Positions 63,757 to 64,000 of a stretch of 64,000 nt of DNA are shown here, one piece after another. The stretch is from Rhodococcus jostii RHA1. Lineage in GTDB: Bacteria > Actinomycetota > Actinomycetes > Mycobacteriales > Mycobacteriaceae. The notes under the pieces are model-generated. The model was not told where the DNA came from. It was given only the letters and a program-made list of their open reading frames with translations, and made no database searches. The stretch spans positions 2,914,001 to 2,978,000 of the forward strand of contig NC_008268.1 in NCBI RefSeq assembly GCF_000014565.1, given 5' to 3'. Position 1 is the first letter of the stretch; the number at the start of each line of letters is the position of its first letter. A program made the position numbers and the translations under genes.

Positions 63757-64000
63757 TCAGCGCATCTCGCCGGCACCCTCGTACGGGTGCAGGCTGAACA
63801 GGAGGTCGCCCTCCTCGAAGCGTGAGTAGCGGAAGTCGGACGGCTCGACGTTCGGGAGGCCGGTCTTGCCGTCGTCGAGCAGCATGTCGGCGACGAGGCG
63901 GCCGACCGCCGGCGAGATCTTGAAACCGTGACCGGAGAACCCGGTGGCCAAGAAGAGTCCGTCGACCGGTGCGGGCCCGATGATGGGGTTGTAGTCGGGT
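63757..64000 (-). CDS. FAD-dependent oxidoreductase (DAO/sarcosine-oxidase type), C-terminal part
   Basis: Only the last 80 residues are in the window: PDYNPIIGPAPVDGLFLATG, FSGHGFKISPAVGRLVADML, ending GEGD-like EEGDLLFSLHPYEGAGEMR. The GFSGHGFK block is the usual C-terminal FAD-binding end of glycine/sarcosine oxidases. The start lies beyond the right edge. It heads the GlnT-Glx set, and would release methylamine, ammonia or an aldehyde for the next enzymes. Confidence 0.75.
   Translation of the reverse strand, partial: PDYNPIIGPAPVDGLFLATGFSGHGFKISPAVGRLVADMLLDDGKTGLPNVEPSDFRYSRFEEGDLLFSLHPYEGAGEMR

Overview
The window is GC-rich actinobacterial chromosome, most likely Rhodococcus of the opacus/jostii group. 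This is inferred from codon use, many GTG/TTG starts, and the mix of single-chain acyl-CoA carboxylase, deazaflavin-type nitroreductase-fold, ANTAR/anti-sigma and polyol genes. No rRNA, tRNA, CRISPR array or phage module was recognised.

Region 1 (1-16060) is a decayed, IS-scarred accessory stretch. It holds an IS3 orfA remnant; a lipoprotein alpha/beta hydrolase killed by an in-frame stop and an ISL3-type IS with a perfect 8-bp target duplication; half of an EamA permease; a STAS-like tail; a frameshifted ANTAR gene; a frameshifted conserved gene; an IS30 element; and a P450 pseudogene. Intact genes between them include a Clp_N protein, an anti-sigma-like protein, a paralogous membrane/soluble pair, an alpha/beta hydrolase, and an MBL-fold plus DDN-like pair divergent from a LuxR regulator.

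Region 2 (16050-22700) holds TetR, acyl-CoA synthetase and a fused biotin carboxylase/BCCP/carboxyltransferase, convergent with an AcuI-like reductase. Region 3 (22780-31730) is a minus-strand LacI-controlled operon that can be read as a complete L-gulonate/hexonate route: gulonate to fructuronate to mannonate to KDG to KDPG to pyruvate plus glyceraldehyde-3-phosphate, with its own transporter. Region 4 (31758-40001) holds an LLM flavin oxidoreductase, a nitric oxide synthase oxygenase whose tail overlaps a LysR gene, benzoylformate decarboxylase, an aromatic-acid transporter, benzaldehyde dehydrogenase and a truncated haemoglobin.

Region 5 (40032-45409) has TetR, MarR-MFS, an L,D-transpeptidase and an FAD oxidoreductase. 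Region 6 (45406-55887) is a polyol regulon: an ABC importer and SorC regulator divergent from polyol dehydrogenase, mannitol dehydrogenase, PfkB kinase and xylulokinase. Region 7 (55890-64000) holds a zinc-free MDR reductase, a DUF1304 protein and TetR, an M20 amidohydrolase, and a GlnT-GlxB-GlxC-GlxD cluster headed by an FAD oxidoreductase cut by the window edge.

Long palindromes recur at gene ends (21665, 55892, 58034, 59356, and a larger one at 45406). Several contain the stop codons of both convergent genes.
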